A stretch of 64,000 nt of DNA from Saccharopolyspora phatthalungensis (GTDB lineage: Bacteria; Actinomycetota; Actinomycetes; Mycobacteriales; Pseudonocardiaceae): contig NZ_JACHIW010000001.1 of the NCBI RefSeq assembly GCF_014203395.1, forward strand, positions 620,001-684,000, in the 5' to 3' direction. Shown here in pieces: positions 55,966 through 63,436 of this stretch. The notes beneath the pieces were generated by a model. That model saw nothing but the letters and a program-made list of their open reading frames with translations, had not been told where the DNA came from and made no database searches. Each line of letters begins with the position of its first letter. Position 1 is the stretch's first letter. The position numbers and the translations under genes were made by a program.

Positions 55966-56436
55966 TCAGTTGCCCGGCAGAGCCGGGGGCTCGCCGGTCT
56001 CCTCGTACCTGGTGAGCAGGTCGATGCGGCGCTGGTGCCGACCACCCTCGAATTCGGTGGTCAGGAACGCCTCGACGATCTTTTCGGCCTCGTCGACGGA
56101 GTGCATCCGCGCACCGATGCCGGCCAGCAGCGCGTTGTTGTGCTGCCGAGCCAGCTTCGCGGTCTCGACGCTCCAGGCCAGCGCGGCGCGGGCGCCGGGG
56201 ACCTTGTTCGCGGCGATCTGCTCGCCATTGCCGGACCCGCCGAGGACCAGCCCGAGGCTGCCCTCGTCGGCGACGACGCGGCGGGCGGTCTCGATGCAGA
56301 ACGGCGGGTAGTCGTCCTGGGCGTCGTATTCCGCCGGACCGATGTCGGTCACGTCGTGACCCTTGTCGGTCAGCCACTTGACGAAGTGGTTCTTGAGTTC
56401 GAAGCCGGCATGGTCGGAGCCGATGTAGACGCGCAC
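55966..56436 (-). CDS. rpiB: ribose-5-phosphate isomerase B
   Basis: A 156-residue RpiB that interconverts ribose-5-phosphate and ribulose-5-phosphate in the pentose phosphate pathway. MRVYIGSDHAGFELKNHF and LGGSGNGEQIAANKVPGARAAL are family-diagnostic, including the active-site region with Gly-Ser-Gly-Asn-Gly. Near residue 105 HNNALLAGIGARMHS is also conserved. GTG 56436 is the start. The 3' end is two bases from the start of the small membrane protein gene. Confidence 0.96.
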   Translation of the reverse strand: MRVYIGSDHAGFELKNHFVKWLTDKGHDVTDIGPAEYDAQDDYPPFCIETARRVVADEGSLGLVLGGSGNGEQIAANKVPGARAALAWSVETAKLARQHNNALLAGIGARMHSVDEAEKIVEAFLTTEFEGGRHQRRIDLLTRYEETGEPPALPGN

Positions 56437-56605
56437 GCTGGCAGTCTGCCAAATAGCCCGCCTACCCCGCATACCCTGGTTAGGCTTGCCCCCGTGACCA
56501 GCGCGAACACCGAGGTGCACCGCGGCTGAGCGCACCCGGCCCGCGCTCTGCCGCCTCGCGCGCTGGCCGTCGAGGTGGCCGGCGGCCGGGAATGGAAGTG
56601 GCGCC

Positions 56606-57397
56606 GTGAAGTGGCTGGAGATCGCGCCGGACGTTTTCGTCCGGCGCTACGCCGAGCTGGACCTTTCGGTCGGGCTCGTGGTCGGCGCGGAGTCCGCGCT
56701 GGTGATCGACACGCGCGGTGACCACCAGCAGGGTTCGGAACTGGCCGACGCGGTGCGTCAAGTCACCGCACTGCCCTGGCAGGTCGCGATCACGCACGGC
56801 CATTTCGACCACTGCTTCGGCACCGATGCCTTCCTGCCCGCACCGGTCTGGGCGCAGGAGCGTTGCCCGGCGTACCTGGCCGCCACCGCGGACGAGCAGC
56901 GCGGCCAGTGGGTCGCGCACTACCAGCGCGAAGGCCACCCCGAAATCGCCGCCGCGCTTGCCGACTCCGTCCCGACCACGCCGGACCGGCTGGTCCCCGA
57001 ACGAGCCGATCTCGACCTGGGTGGCCGAACCGTGCAGCTGCGGCACCTCGGACTCGGGCACACCGACCACGACCTGGTCATCGCGGTCCCCGACGCCGGG
57101 GTGGTGTTCGCCGGTGACCTCGTCGAGCAGGGCGCGCCCCCTGACTTCGGCGACTCCCACCCGGAACACTGGCCATCCACAGTGGACGCCCTGCTGGCAC
57201 TCGACCCGATCACGGTCGTACCCGGACACGGCGGCCCGGTCGACCACGCCTTCGTCCGCACGCAGCACGCCGAACTGACCCAATTGGCCGTCGCCTGCCG
57301 CGAATACCGCACCGGCCGGGCGTCTTGGGACCAAGCGGTTCGCCGCTCACCCTTCCCCGCGGACACCACCCGCGACGCGTTGCGACGGGTCCGCTGA
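56606..57397 (+). CDS. metallo-beta-lactamase fold hydrolase
   Basis: A 263-residue MBL-fold enzyme. The zinc motif THGHFDHCFG gives H64, H66, D68 and H69; further metal ligands are in GLGHTDHDL, FAGDLVEQG and PGHGGPVD. The order fits a hydrolase of the glyoxalase II/quorum-quenching lactonase superfamily; substrate unknown. GTG 56606 is the start. The gene lies between rpiB and the toxin operon and is unlikely to belong to either. Confidence 0.85.
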   Translation: MKWLEIAPDVFVRRYAELDLSVGLVVGAESALVIDTRGDHQQGSELADAVRQVTALPWQVAITHGHFDHCFGTDAFLPAPVWAQERCPAYLAATADEQRGQWVAHYQREGHPEIAAALADSVPTTPDRLVPERADLDLGGRTVQLRHLGLGHTDHDLVIAVPDAGVVFAGDLVEQGAPPDFGDSHPEHWPSTVDALLALDPITVVPGHGGPVDHAFVRTQHAELTQLAVACREYRTGRASWDQAVRRSPFPADTTRDALRRVR

Positions 57398-57418
57398 TCT
57401 CCACTTCCCCAGGATCAA

Positions 57419-57451
57419 CTAGACCGTTCAGATCCATATACTAGGCCGTTC
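57419..57451 (+). promoter_or_regulatory. direct-repeat operator candidate flanking a TATACT box
   Basis: CTAGACCGTTC (57419-57429) and CTAGGCCGTTC (57441-57451) are 10 of 11 identical and repeat every 22 bp, two helical turns. The TATACT hexamer at 57437-57442 lies between them and reads like a -10 box for the downstream toxin operon, whose first gene starts about 97 bp later. No good -35 is seen. A dimeric or oligomeric regulator could bind both repeats on one face of the helix. Confidence 0.45.
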
Positions 57452-57538
57452 GGCCGCATTGTGCGGCGGAGTGGATCCGAATAGCGCCCACGCACGTCAT
57501 TCTTTGCGAAACAGGGGGGTTCTGCCGAGGAGGGGCGC

Positions 57539-58120
57539 GTGCCTGACAACGTGGGTGCGGACATCGGCGCTGCTGAGCGGATGGTTCAGCAGTGGCAGGA
57601 GCGGGCTGCGGAGAAGGCCGAGAAGTTCAGCCGGATGCAGCAGGAGATCGAGCAGATCGCGGTGACCGAAACCTCCCGCGACGGCTCGATCCAGGTGACC
57701 ATCGGGTCGAACGGAATCCTGCGGGACCTCCAGCTGACCGAGAACGCCAGCAACCGCCCGATGGCGAAACTGGCTGCCGAGATCATGCGCGCCGTGCAAG
57801 CGGCGCAAGCGAGGGTCCCGGCACTGATGCAGCAGGCGGTGGCCGACACGGTCGGACTGGAGGACCCCGCCGCCCAGCACGTGCTCGGCGAGGCGCGCAA
57901 GAGCTTCCCGGACCCACCCGCAGACGAGGACGAACCGCGGCAAGGCCGTTCCGGCGTGCCGCAGATGCGGTTCGGCATCGAGGAAGACTACGAGGAACCG
58001 CAGCGGCCGCAACCGCCGCAACGGCCCGCCGCCCCGCCGCCGCACCAACAGCGGCCATCACGTCGCCGCCCGGACGACTTCGACGACGACGACTTCGGCG
58101 ACCGTTCGTTCCTGCGCTGA
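57539..58120 (+). CDS. YbaB/EbfC-like protein in a type VII toxin operon
   Basis: A 193-residue protein. Residues 1-115 match the YbaB/EbfC fold (AAERMVQQWQERAAEKAEKFSRMQQEIEQIAVTETSRDGSIQVTIGSNGILRDLQL), and a Pro/Arg/Glu-rich tail follows (QPPQRPAAPPPHQQRPSRRRPDD). In actinobacteria YbaB-like proteins often sit at the head of ESX/type VII effector operons (EspL-like), where they may act as chaperones or partners and not as nucleoid proteins. GTG 57539 is supported by GAGGAGG about 8 bases upstream. It is followed after 25 bp by the small helical gene. Confidence 0.8.
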   Translation: MPDNVGADIGAAERMVQQWQERAAEKAEKFSRMQQEIEQIAVTETSRDGSIQVTIGSNGILRDLQLTENASNRPMAKLAAEIMRAVQAAQARVPALMQQAVADTVGLEDPAAQHVLGEARKSFPDPPADEDEPRQGRSGVPQMRFGIEEDYEEPQRPQPPQRPAAPPPHQQRPSRRRPDDFDDDDFGDRSFLR

Positions 58121-58145
58121 AGCACCTTACTGAGGGGAGCTGACG

Positions 58146-58451
58146 ATGGCGGACCAGATGAACGTCGTCACCGAAAACCTGCGCGCCCATTCGTCCAAAG
58201 TGGATGGTGTGGTCGACCGGCTGAACACCGCGTTGGACGCCTCGCAGCAGGTGACCATGGACGACAGCGCCTACGGAATCCTGTGCCAGCCGTTCGCGAT
58301 GATGCTGCAGCCCGTTGAGCAGAACGGGGTTCAAGCGTTGCAGAAGGCCGTCTCGGCGATGGAGGGCATCGCCGAGAACGTGCGTGGCGCCGCCGAGGAC
58401 TACCAGTCCATGGACGACGACAACAGCTCCATGTTCCGTGGGATGCAGTGA
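58146..58451 (+). CDS. EspC-like / type VII secretion target small protein
   Basis: A 101-residue all-helical protein (MADQMNVVTENLRAHSSKVDGVVDRLNTAL... then MLQPVEQNGVQALQKAVSAMEGIAENVRGAAEDYQSMDDD) of the ESX-1 EspC/DUF2580 class. These form WXG100-like helical hairpins that accompany a large effector to the secretion channel. The C-terminal YQSMDDD resembles the Y-x-x-x-D/E secretion signal. GAGGGGAG is the ribosome site. Its stop overlaps the toxin start by one base (TGATG), so it is tightly coupled to it. Confidence 0.8.
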   Translation: MADQMNVVTENLRAHSSKVDGVVDRLNTALDASQQVTMDDSAYGILCQPFAMMLQPVEQNGVQALQKAVSAMEGIAENVRGAAEDYQSMDDDNSSMFRGMQ

Positions 58452-61400
58452 TGGCCGACAACGACCTGGTCGTCACCGAAGACACCCTCCAGAAGGACCC
58501 GAACGAGACTCCCGACAGCATCAAGGGAGTCGGCATCCTGGAGTCCGCCCACGACATCAAGAGCCTGGAAGACGGGTCCAGCTGGGTGGAAGCCGGGCTG
58601 GCCTACGGCGGCATGGCGATGGAAGTCGCCAGCATCGCGATGGACCCGATCGGCACCCTGGCGTCTTACGGCGTCTCGTTCCTCATCGAGCACGTGCAGC
58701 CGCTCAAGGAAGCGCTGGACTGGTTCGCCGGCGACCCCGACGGCGTCAAGGCCTACGGCCAAACCTGGGGGAAGGTCTCCGAAGCGGTCAAGGCAGCCGT
58801 GGAGGAGTACAACAACGCGGTCAAGGGCGACACCGCGGAGTGGACCGGCGCGGCGAGTGACGCCTACCGCAAGCAAGCGGCCGAGAAAGCCGATGCGGTG
58901 GCCAGCGCCGGTGAGCTGGCCGGAACGCTCAGCACGGTCGTCACGATCATGGGCGAGGTCGTCTCTTTCGTCCGCGAGTTCGTTCGCGATCTCGTCGCCG
59001 ACTGTGTCTCCCGGCTCATCACCTACGCCCTGGAAGCGCTGGGCACCTTCGGACTCGGTACGCCGGTGATCGTCGCCCAGGCGACCGCCTTCATCTCCAA
59101 GACCGTGTCGAAGATCGGTGAGGTCGTCAAGAAGCTGATCAAGACGATCAAGAACGTCGCGCCGAAGATCAGCAAGATGGTCGAGGTCCTGGGCAAGGTC
59201 ATCAAGAAGCTCGGGGATATGCCGGACAAGTTCGCCGAAGGCGCGTGGAAGAAGGTCGACGACGTCTTCGGCACCAACATCGTCGGCAAGCACAACGCCA
59301 AGTTCGGCGGCGGCGGCAGGAGCCTGCCCGACGGCGGCGGATCCGACGGCGGCTCGGGGTCCGGTTCGGGCTCGAACGGGTCCGGTTCGGGCTCGGGTTC
59401 GAACGGAACTGGGTCGGGTTCCGGCGAGACCGGTTCGGGATCGGGTTCGGGAGGCAACGGTTCTCACTCGGATTCCGGCAGCGGTTCCCGCTCGGATTCC
59501 GGCTCGGGCAACGGCAGTTCCGGCTCCGGCTCAGACAGCGGCTCCGGCTCCGGCTCCGACCACAGCCCAGGTTCGGACAGCGGTTACAACTCCGGCTCCG
59601 ACCACAGCCCAGGTTCGAGTGGTCCCGCGAGCCCGCGCTCGGATACGTCGTCCGACGGTCCGGCGCGCTCCCACAGCACCGACTCAGGGGGTTCGCACTC
59701 GTCCGGCTCGTCGCCGGGATCTCACTCCGCCCCCGACGGCCCAGCTTCGTCGTCCGGCGGTGGCCCGTCGCACGATGGCGGCGGTTCTAGCAGCGGCCAC
59801 TCCGCCGGGAACGGCTCGGCGGCCGATTCCCCCAGCTCGCCCGGCGGCGGACACCTGCCGGACGGCCCGCGCACCACGTCGTTCTCCGGCGATCTCTCCG
59901 GCAGCCCCGATGTGGGCGGCTCGCACGGCTCGCCCAATGGAAGCTCCAGCCCCGACCTCGGTGGCGGCTCGTCGCACGGCGGCTCAAGTCCTGATGGCGG
60001 CGGATCACCTGGCGGCAGCCACTCGTCCGGCAGCCACTCGTCCGGCAGCCACTCGTCCGGCGGCAGCAGCACCGGCGGCGGAATGCCCGGCGGTGGCGGG
60101 ACTTCCGGCGGCGGGATGCCCGGTGGTGGCGGCAGCCACGCACCGTCTTCGTTCGACCGGCCGAACCCGAACACCCCGTCCAGCACCAGTTCGTCCAGTG
60201 TGGACGCGCCTGAGGCACACGCTCCTAGCCCCACGGCGTCGCCGAACCCGCCCCGCGCCGACCAGCCGCCCGCCAGCGCCCCGGCGGGCGGCCCGACGGG
60301 TGGTGGCGGCATGGCAGGTAGCCCCGGCGGCGGTGGTGCGAGCCCGAGTGGCGGCGGAAGCCGTCCAGGCAGCGGTGGCGGCTGGACCGGCACGCCGGGC
60401 AGCCCCGGCGCGGCGGGACGTCCGCCTTCGACCCCGGACGGTCCGCCTCGCCCACGTGGCCCAGAAGGCAGCGGGCCCCGCACACCGGAACGCCCCACCG
60501 CGGCGCCTCGCGGATCGGCTGGCCCGGACGCACCGTCTCGCCCACGCAGCGGGCCCGACAGCCCGTCCCGGCCGACGGGTCCCGACGGTCGCGGCCCGGG
60601 CGGCACCGGAACGCCGCGCACCGACGCGCCGGGCTCCCGCCCGGACGCACCGTCCCAGCGGCCCACCCACCCCAACAACGGCCCAGGCCAACGCCCCGAC
60701 GCGGGGGGCCCCGGCTCGACCAAACCGGACAGCCCGAAGACCCCGGACACCACGAAGACTCCGGACTCGACGAAAACCCCGGACTCGACGAAATCTCCGG
60801 ACACCACGAGGCAGCCAGACGGCGCCAAGTCGCCCGACACGGCCAACCAGCCGGACTCGAAGCGCCCCGATCCCACCGACCCGGACCGCCCGAAGGACGG
60901 ACCGGACTCCCAGAAGGAGCCCGACGGCTCGAAGGACGGGCCCGACTCCCAGCGAGAACCTGACGGGTCGGACAGCCCGAAGGACGGGCCGAACGATCCG
61001 GATCCCGACACCCCGGAGCCCGGCACTCCCGAATACGACCAGAAGATCAGCGACGGCGCCGACAACCTGAGGGAGACCGACGCCGGCATGTCGGGTCACA
61101 CCGACCCGAACCACCAGAACCTCGCCGACCAGGTCCCCAACGACGGCAAGCACACCACCGTCGACGCCCATATGGGCCCGGACGGCCGCATCCAGATCGG
61201 CGGCCGCAGCTACTCGCCCGACGAGTTCGCCGACGTGCTGCGCCGCTCCGGCTGGGACGGGCAGAGCCCGATTCGCCTGGTCAGCTGCGACTCCGGCGAT
61301 TTCGCCGGCGACCTGGCGAAGAAGCTCGGCGTGGACGTGACGGCCCCGCGGGGCCTGGCGTGGACCGACAGCAACGGCAGGGTCTTCTCCACCAGCCAAG

Positions 61401-62470
61401 CACCCGACGGCGGTCCCACCTGGCCTCCGGACGGCGGTTGGGACACCCACCACCCCGACGGCTCCAACTCGCCGGCCAGCGACGATGCCTTCCACCCGTC
61501 CCGTGACGGCGCCGACCCAGGCGACCGCCCCGACGACGCGACCCACCGGGGAAACCCGCCACGCGATGTCCACGCCCCGTCGGAACACGAATTACTCGAC
61601 AACGGAAAACCCAACCCAGACTTCCGAAAAACCGCCGAAGAGCGGGCAATACACGATCCGAACTATCGCGAGCGCTACTACGACGGCCCGGACAAGAACG
61701 GAAACTACCGGCGACGCACGGAAGACACCGAAGACCTCGCGGGCGACCAGGTCCCACGACTGCGCTACAGCGACGAAAACGGCTTCCACATCCCCAGTGA
61801 CGACATCAAGGTCTTCGCGAAATGGGACGACCTTCCGCACACCCCGCCAAGCGGCGACGACGCCTTACGACACTCGAATCTCGTCGACGAGCGGCAACGG
61901 CAGCTCGACAATCTTCAGCAAAAGAAGGACAACTACGAGCCGTATGATGAGCAGAAGGACGCGGACGGCAATGTCATCCGGGAACGAGACTCCTCCCCGG
62001 AGGCCCAGGAAGCCAAGGACGAACTAAGCGCCGCGCACAAGGATGTCACGAACACCGGGGAAGATTTCGGCGAAGCCGCGGCCGACGACATGCTCGCGCA
62101 GCATTACGGTGTCAACCCCGATCAAATCCAGACATTCAACGGTTCCGGAGTCTTCGACAAGGTCGTCGAGCTTGACGACGGCCGAATCATCATCGTCGAA
62201 GCCAAGGGCCCGAACGCCGACCTGGGGGCCAGGAGAGACCTGAACGGCGACCTCGTGCAGCAGGGAACGCGGGAGTACATGGAATCGATCCTCGACAACA
62301 TGAGGCGAAATGGCCCGGACGAGGCGCTCGCCGCCCGCATCAAGGCGGCACTCGAGGACGGAGACGTCGAGTATCTCGAAGTCAAACCATCCGTTCGAGA
62401 GGTTGTCGGCCCGGACGGCCAGAAACATCACGTCTACGCGGGCTACAATCGCAGGAAGTTCCACATTTGA
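58448..62470 (+). CDS. type VII-secreted polymorphic toxin with nuclease-like C-terminal tip
   Basis: A 1340-residue multidomain effector; the start is GTG 58448 or, more likely, ATG 58451. Residues about 95-275 are helical, with W132-T-G134 and a hydrophobic stretch near 150-200, a WXG-like module. About 286-858 is low-complexity Ser/Gly then Pro/Asp/Arg-rich sequence full of short repeats, a linker. About 859-1000 holds VDAHMGPDG (His908) and IRLVSCDSG (Cys947), a His/Cys pair reminiscent of clan CD peptidases. From about 1045 the composition changes and a tip of 290 residues ends with FDKVVELDDGRIIIVEAKG, giving D1237-x13-E1251-x-K1253, a PD-(D/E)xK-like nuclease signature. The downstream gene encodes a matching immunity-type protein. 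Confidence 0.85.
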   Translation: MMADNDLVVTEDTLQKDPNETPDSIKGVGILESAHDIKSLEDGSSWVEAGLAYGGMAMEVASIAMDPIGTLASYGVSFLIEHVQPLKEALDWFAGDPDGVKAYGQTWGKVSEAVKAAVEEYNNAVKGDTAEWTGAASDAYRKQAAEKADAVASAGELAGTLSTVVTIMGEVVSFVREFVRDLVADCVSRLITYALEALGTFGLGTPVIVAQATAFISKTVSKIGEVVKKLIKTIKNVAPKISKMVEVLGKVIKKLGDMPDKFAEGAWKKVDDVFGTNIVGKHNAKFGGGGRSLPDGGGSDGGSGSGSGSNGSGSGSGSNGTGSGSGETGSGSGSGGNGSHSDSGSGSRSDSGSGNGSSGSGSDSGSGSGSDHSPGSDSGYNSGSDHSPGSSGPASPRSDTSSDGPARSHSTDSGGSHSSGSSPGSHSAPDGPASSSGGGPSHDGGGSSSGHSAGNGSAADSPSSPGGGHLPDGPRTTSFSGDLSGSPDVGGSHGSPNGSSSPDLGGGSSHGGSSPDGGGSPGGSHSSGSHSSGSHSSGGSSTGGGMPGGGGTSGGGMPGGGGSHAPSSFDRPNPNTPSSTSSSSVDAPEAHAPSPTASPNPPRADQPPASAPAGGPTGGGGMAGSPGGGGASPSGGGSRPGSGGGWTGTPGSPGAAGRPPSTPDGPPRPRGPEGSGPRTPERPTAAPRGSAGPDAPSRPRSGPDSPSRPTGPDGRGPGGTGTPRTDAPGSRPDAPSQRPTHPNNGPGQRPDAGGPGSTKPDSPKTPDTTKTPDSTKTPDSTKSPDTTRQPDGAKSPDTANQPDSKRPDPTDPDRPKDGPDSQKEPDGSKDGPDSQREPDGSDSPKDGPNDPDPDTPEPGTPEYDQKISDGADNLRETDAGMSGHTDPNHQNLADQVPNDGKHTTVDAHMGPDGRIQIGGRSYSPDEFADVLRRSGWDGQSPIRLVSCDSGDFAGDLAKKLGVDVTAPRGLAWTDSNGRVFSTSQAPDGGPTWPPDGGWDTHHPDGSNSPASDDAFHPSRDGADPGDRPDDATHRGNPPRDVHAPSEHELLDNGKPNPDFRKTAEERAIHDPNYRERYYDGPDKNGNYRRRTEDTEDLAGDQVPRLRYSDENGFHIPSDDIKVFAKWDDLPHTPPSGDDALRHSNLVDERQRQLDNLQQKKDNYEPYDEQKDADGNVIRERDSSPEAQEAKDELSAAHKDVTNTGEDFGEAAADDMLAQHYGVNPDQIQTFNGSGVFDKVVELDDGRIIIVEAKGPNADLGARRDLNGDLVQQGTREYMESILDNMRRNGPDEALAARIKAALEDGDVEYLEVKPSVREVVGPDGQKHHVYAGYNRRKFHI

Positions 62471-62490
62471 CGCCGCGACCAGGGACAACA

Positions 62491-63342
62491 ATGACCTCGA
62501 CCACCAGGCACGTGAGCGCCGACGCCAATACCGAAAACGAAATCGCGAAAAGCGCGGGCTTCGTGGACATGTTCTTGTCCCGCGCGGCCCGCAACACCCG
62601 CCAACTCCGAAACGTTTCCGACGAATCGCTGATCACGACGAGCTATCGGGTGCTGCTGGATCCCACCGCGGCGAAAAGAGAAACCCACGCCGGGCTCCTG
62701 CTGTCGGCCGAAGCGGGAGCGGGATTCTTCGCCGCGGCCAACCGGCCGGAAGAGGAATTCGAGTACACGGTCGGCGCCACCACCACATTGCACCGCCTAG
62801 GCCCGACGAAGAGCCACGCCCCGAAAATCTGGCTGAATTCCCTGTGGGCATCGGTCATTTGCCGAGCACACCACCTCGCCGAAGACCTTTTCCAGACACC
62901 GCTGGAGACCCTTCGCGAGGGCGGTGGCACGTTCGATGAATACATGTACTCATGGATCGACACCTTGCAGGGATACTTCCGCGGCGACGACGACGTGTAT
63001 GCGAAAGTCAACCGAAGCATCGAGCTCACCGACCCCGAAGGGCTTCAATTCGGCTCGCCAGAGATCGTGCTGCTTCGCTACTACCCGGCGATGAAGTTGC
63101 TCTACAACATCGCGGCAGGCGAGGCCGATCAGTTCAACCAGAACCTTGCCGAGGCAGTTGAACTCCATCGTCGCTTTTGGACCGCCGATGCCGAGCGATC
63201 CTCGAACCCGGACGGTTTCTTCGCCCTCGCACCAACGGCGCTCGCGGCCCTGGCGCATGACAACGGGATCGCGGTGCAGGTTGATTCGGAGTACCTGCCG
63301 AGGAACTTCGTCACCGGCACGTGGCCCGAGGTTGACGCGTAG
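62491..63342 (+). CDS. Imm49-like immunity protein
   Basis: A 283-residue mostly helical protein starting 20 bp after the toxin stop, with AGGGA about six bases before its ATG. The end of the protein, FFALAPTALAALAHDNGIAVQVDSEYLPRN, resembles the C-terminal signature of the Imm49 family (L-x-x-A-H-D-x-G-x-x-V-x-x-S/E-Y-L-P). Immediately after a polymorphic toxin, such a protein is expected to bind and block the toxin tip and so protect the producing cell. Pairing with a PD-(D/E)xK-like tip is inferred from gene order. Composition is less GC-biased than the toxin linker but similar to the toxin tip, as expected if the two move together. Confidence 0.8.
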   Translation: MTSTTRHVSADANTENEIAKSAGFVDMFLSRAARNTRQLRNVSDESLITTSYRVLLDPTAAKRETHAGLLLSAEAGAGFFAAANRPEEEFEYTVGATTTLHRLGPTKSHAPKIWLNSLWASVICRAHHLAEDLFQTPLETLREGGGTFDEYMYSWIDTLQGYFRGDDDVYAKVNRSIELTDPEGLQFGSPEIVLLRYYPAMKLLYNIAAGEADQFNQNLAEAVELHRRFWTADAERSSNPDGFFALAPTALAALAHDNGIAVQVDSEYLPRNFVTGTWPEVDA

Positions 63343-63376
63343 CGATTTCGCGAAACCGGCGGTCCTGCCGCGGGGT

Positions 63377-63404
63377 GGCGGCGATTTCGCGCGAAATCGC
63401 CGCC
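63377..63404. terminator. 28-bp perfect palindrome between convergent genes
   Basis: GGCGGCGATTTCGC and GCGAAATCGCCGCC are exact reverse complements with no spacer. It lies 34 bases past the immunity gene and 32 bases before the end of the opposing nfi gene, so it may terminate both. It shares the GATTTC/GAAATC core with hairpins at 39106 and 53891. Confidence 0.6.
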
Positions 63405-63436
63405 AGCCCCAGGGCGGGCCGGACGGGCCGTTCGGC

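Noticed and set aside
59619..61089. Long frames on both strands across the toxin linker
   Set aside because: They mirror the Ser/Gly/Pro repeats of the toxin gene; GC-rich low-complexity DNA is open in several phases. None has a ribosome site or a domain, and the toxin frame is continuous.
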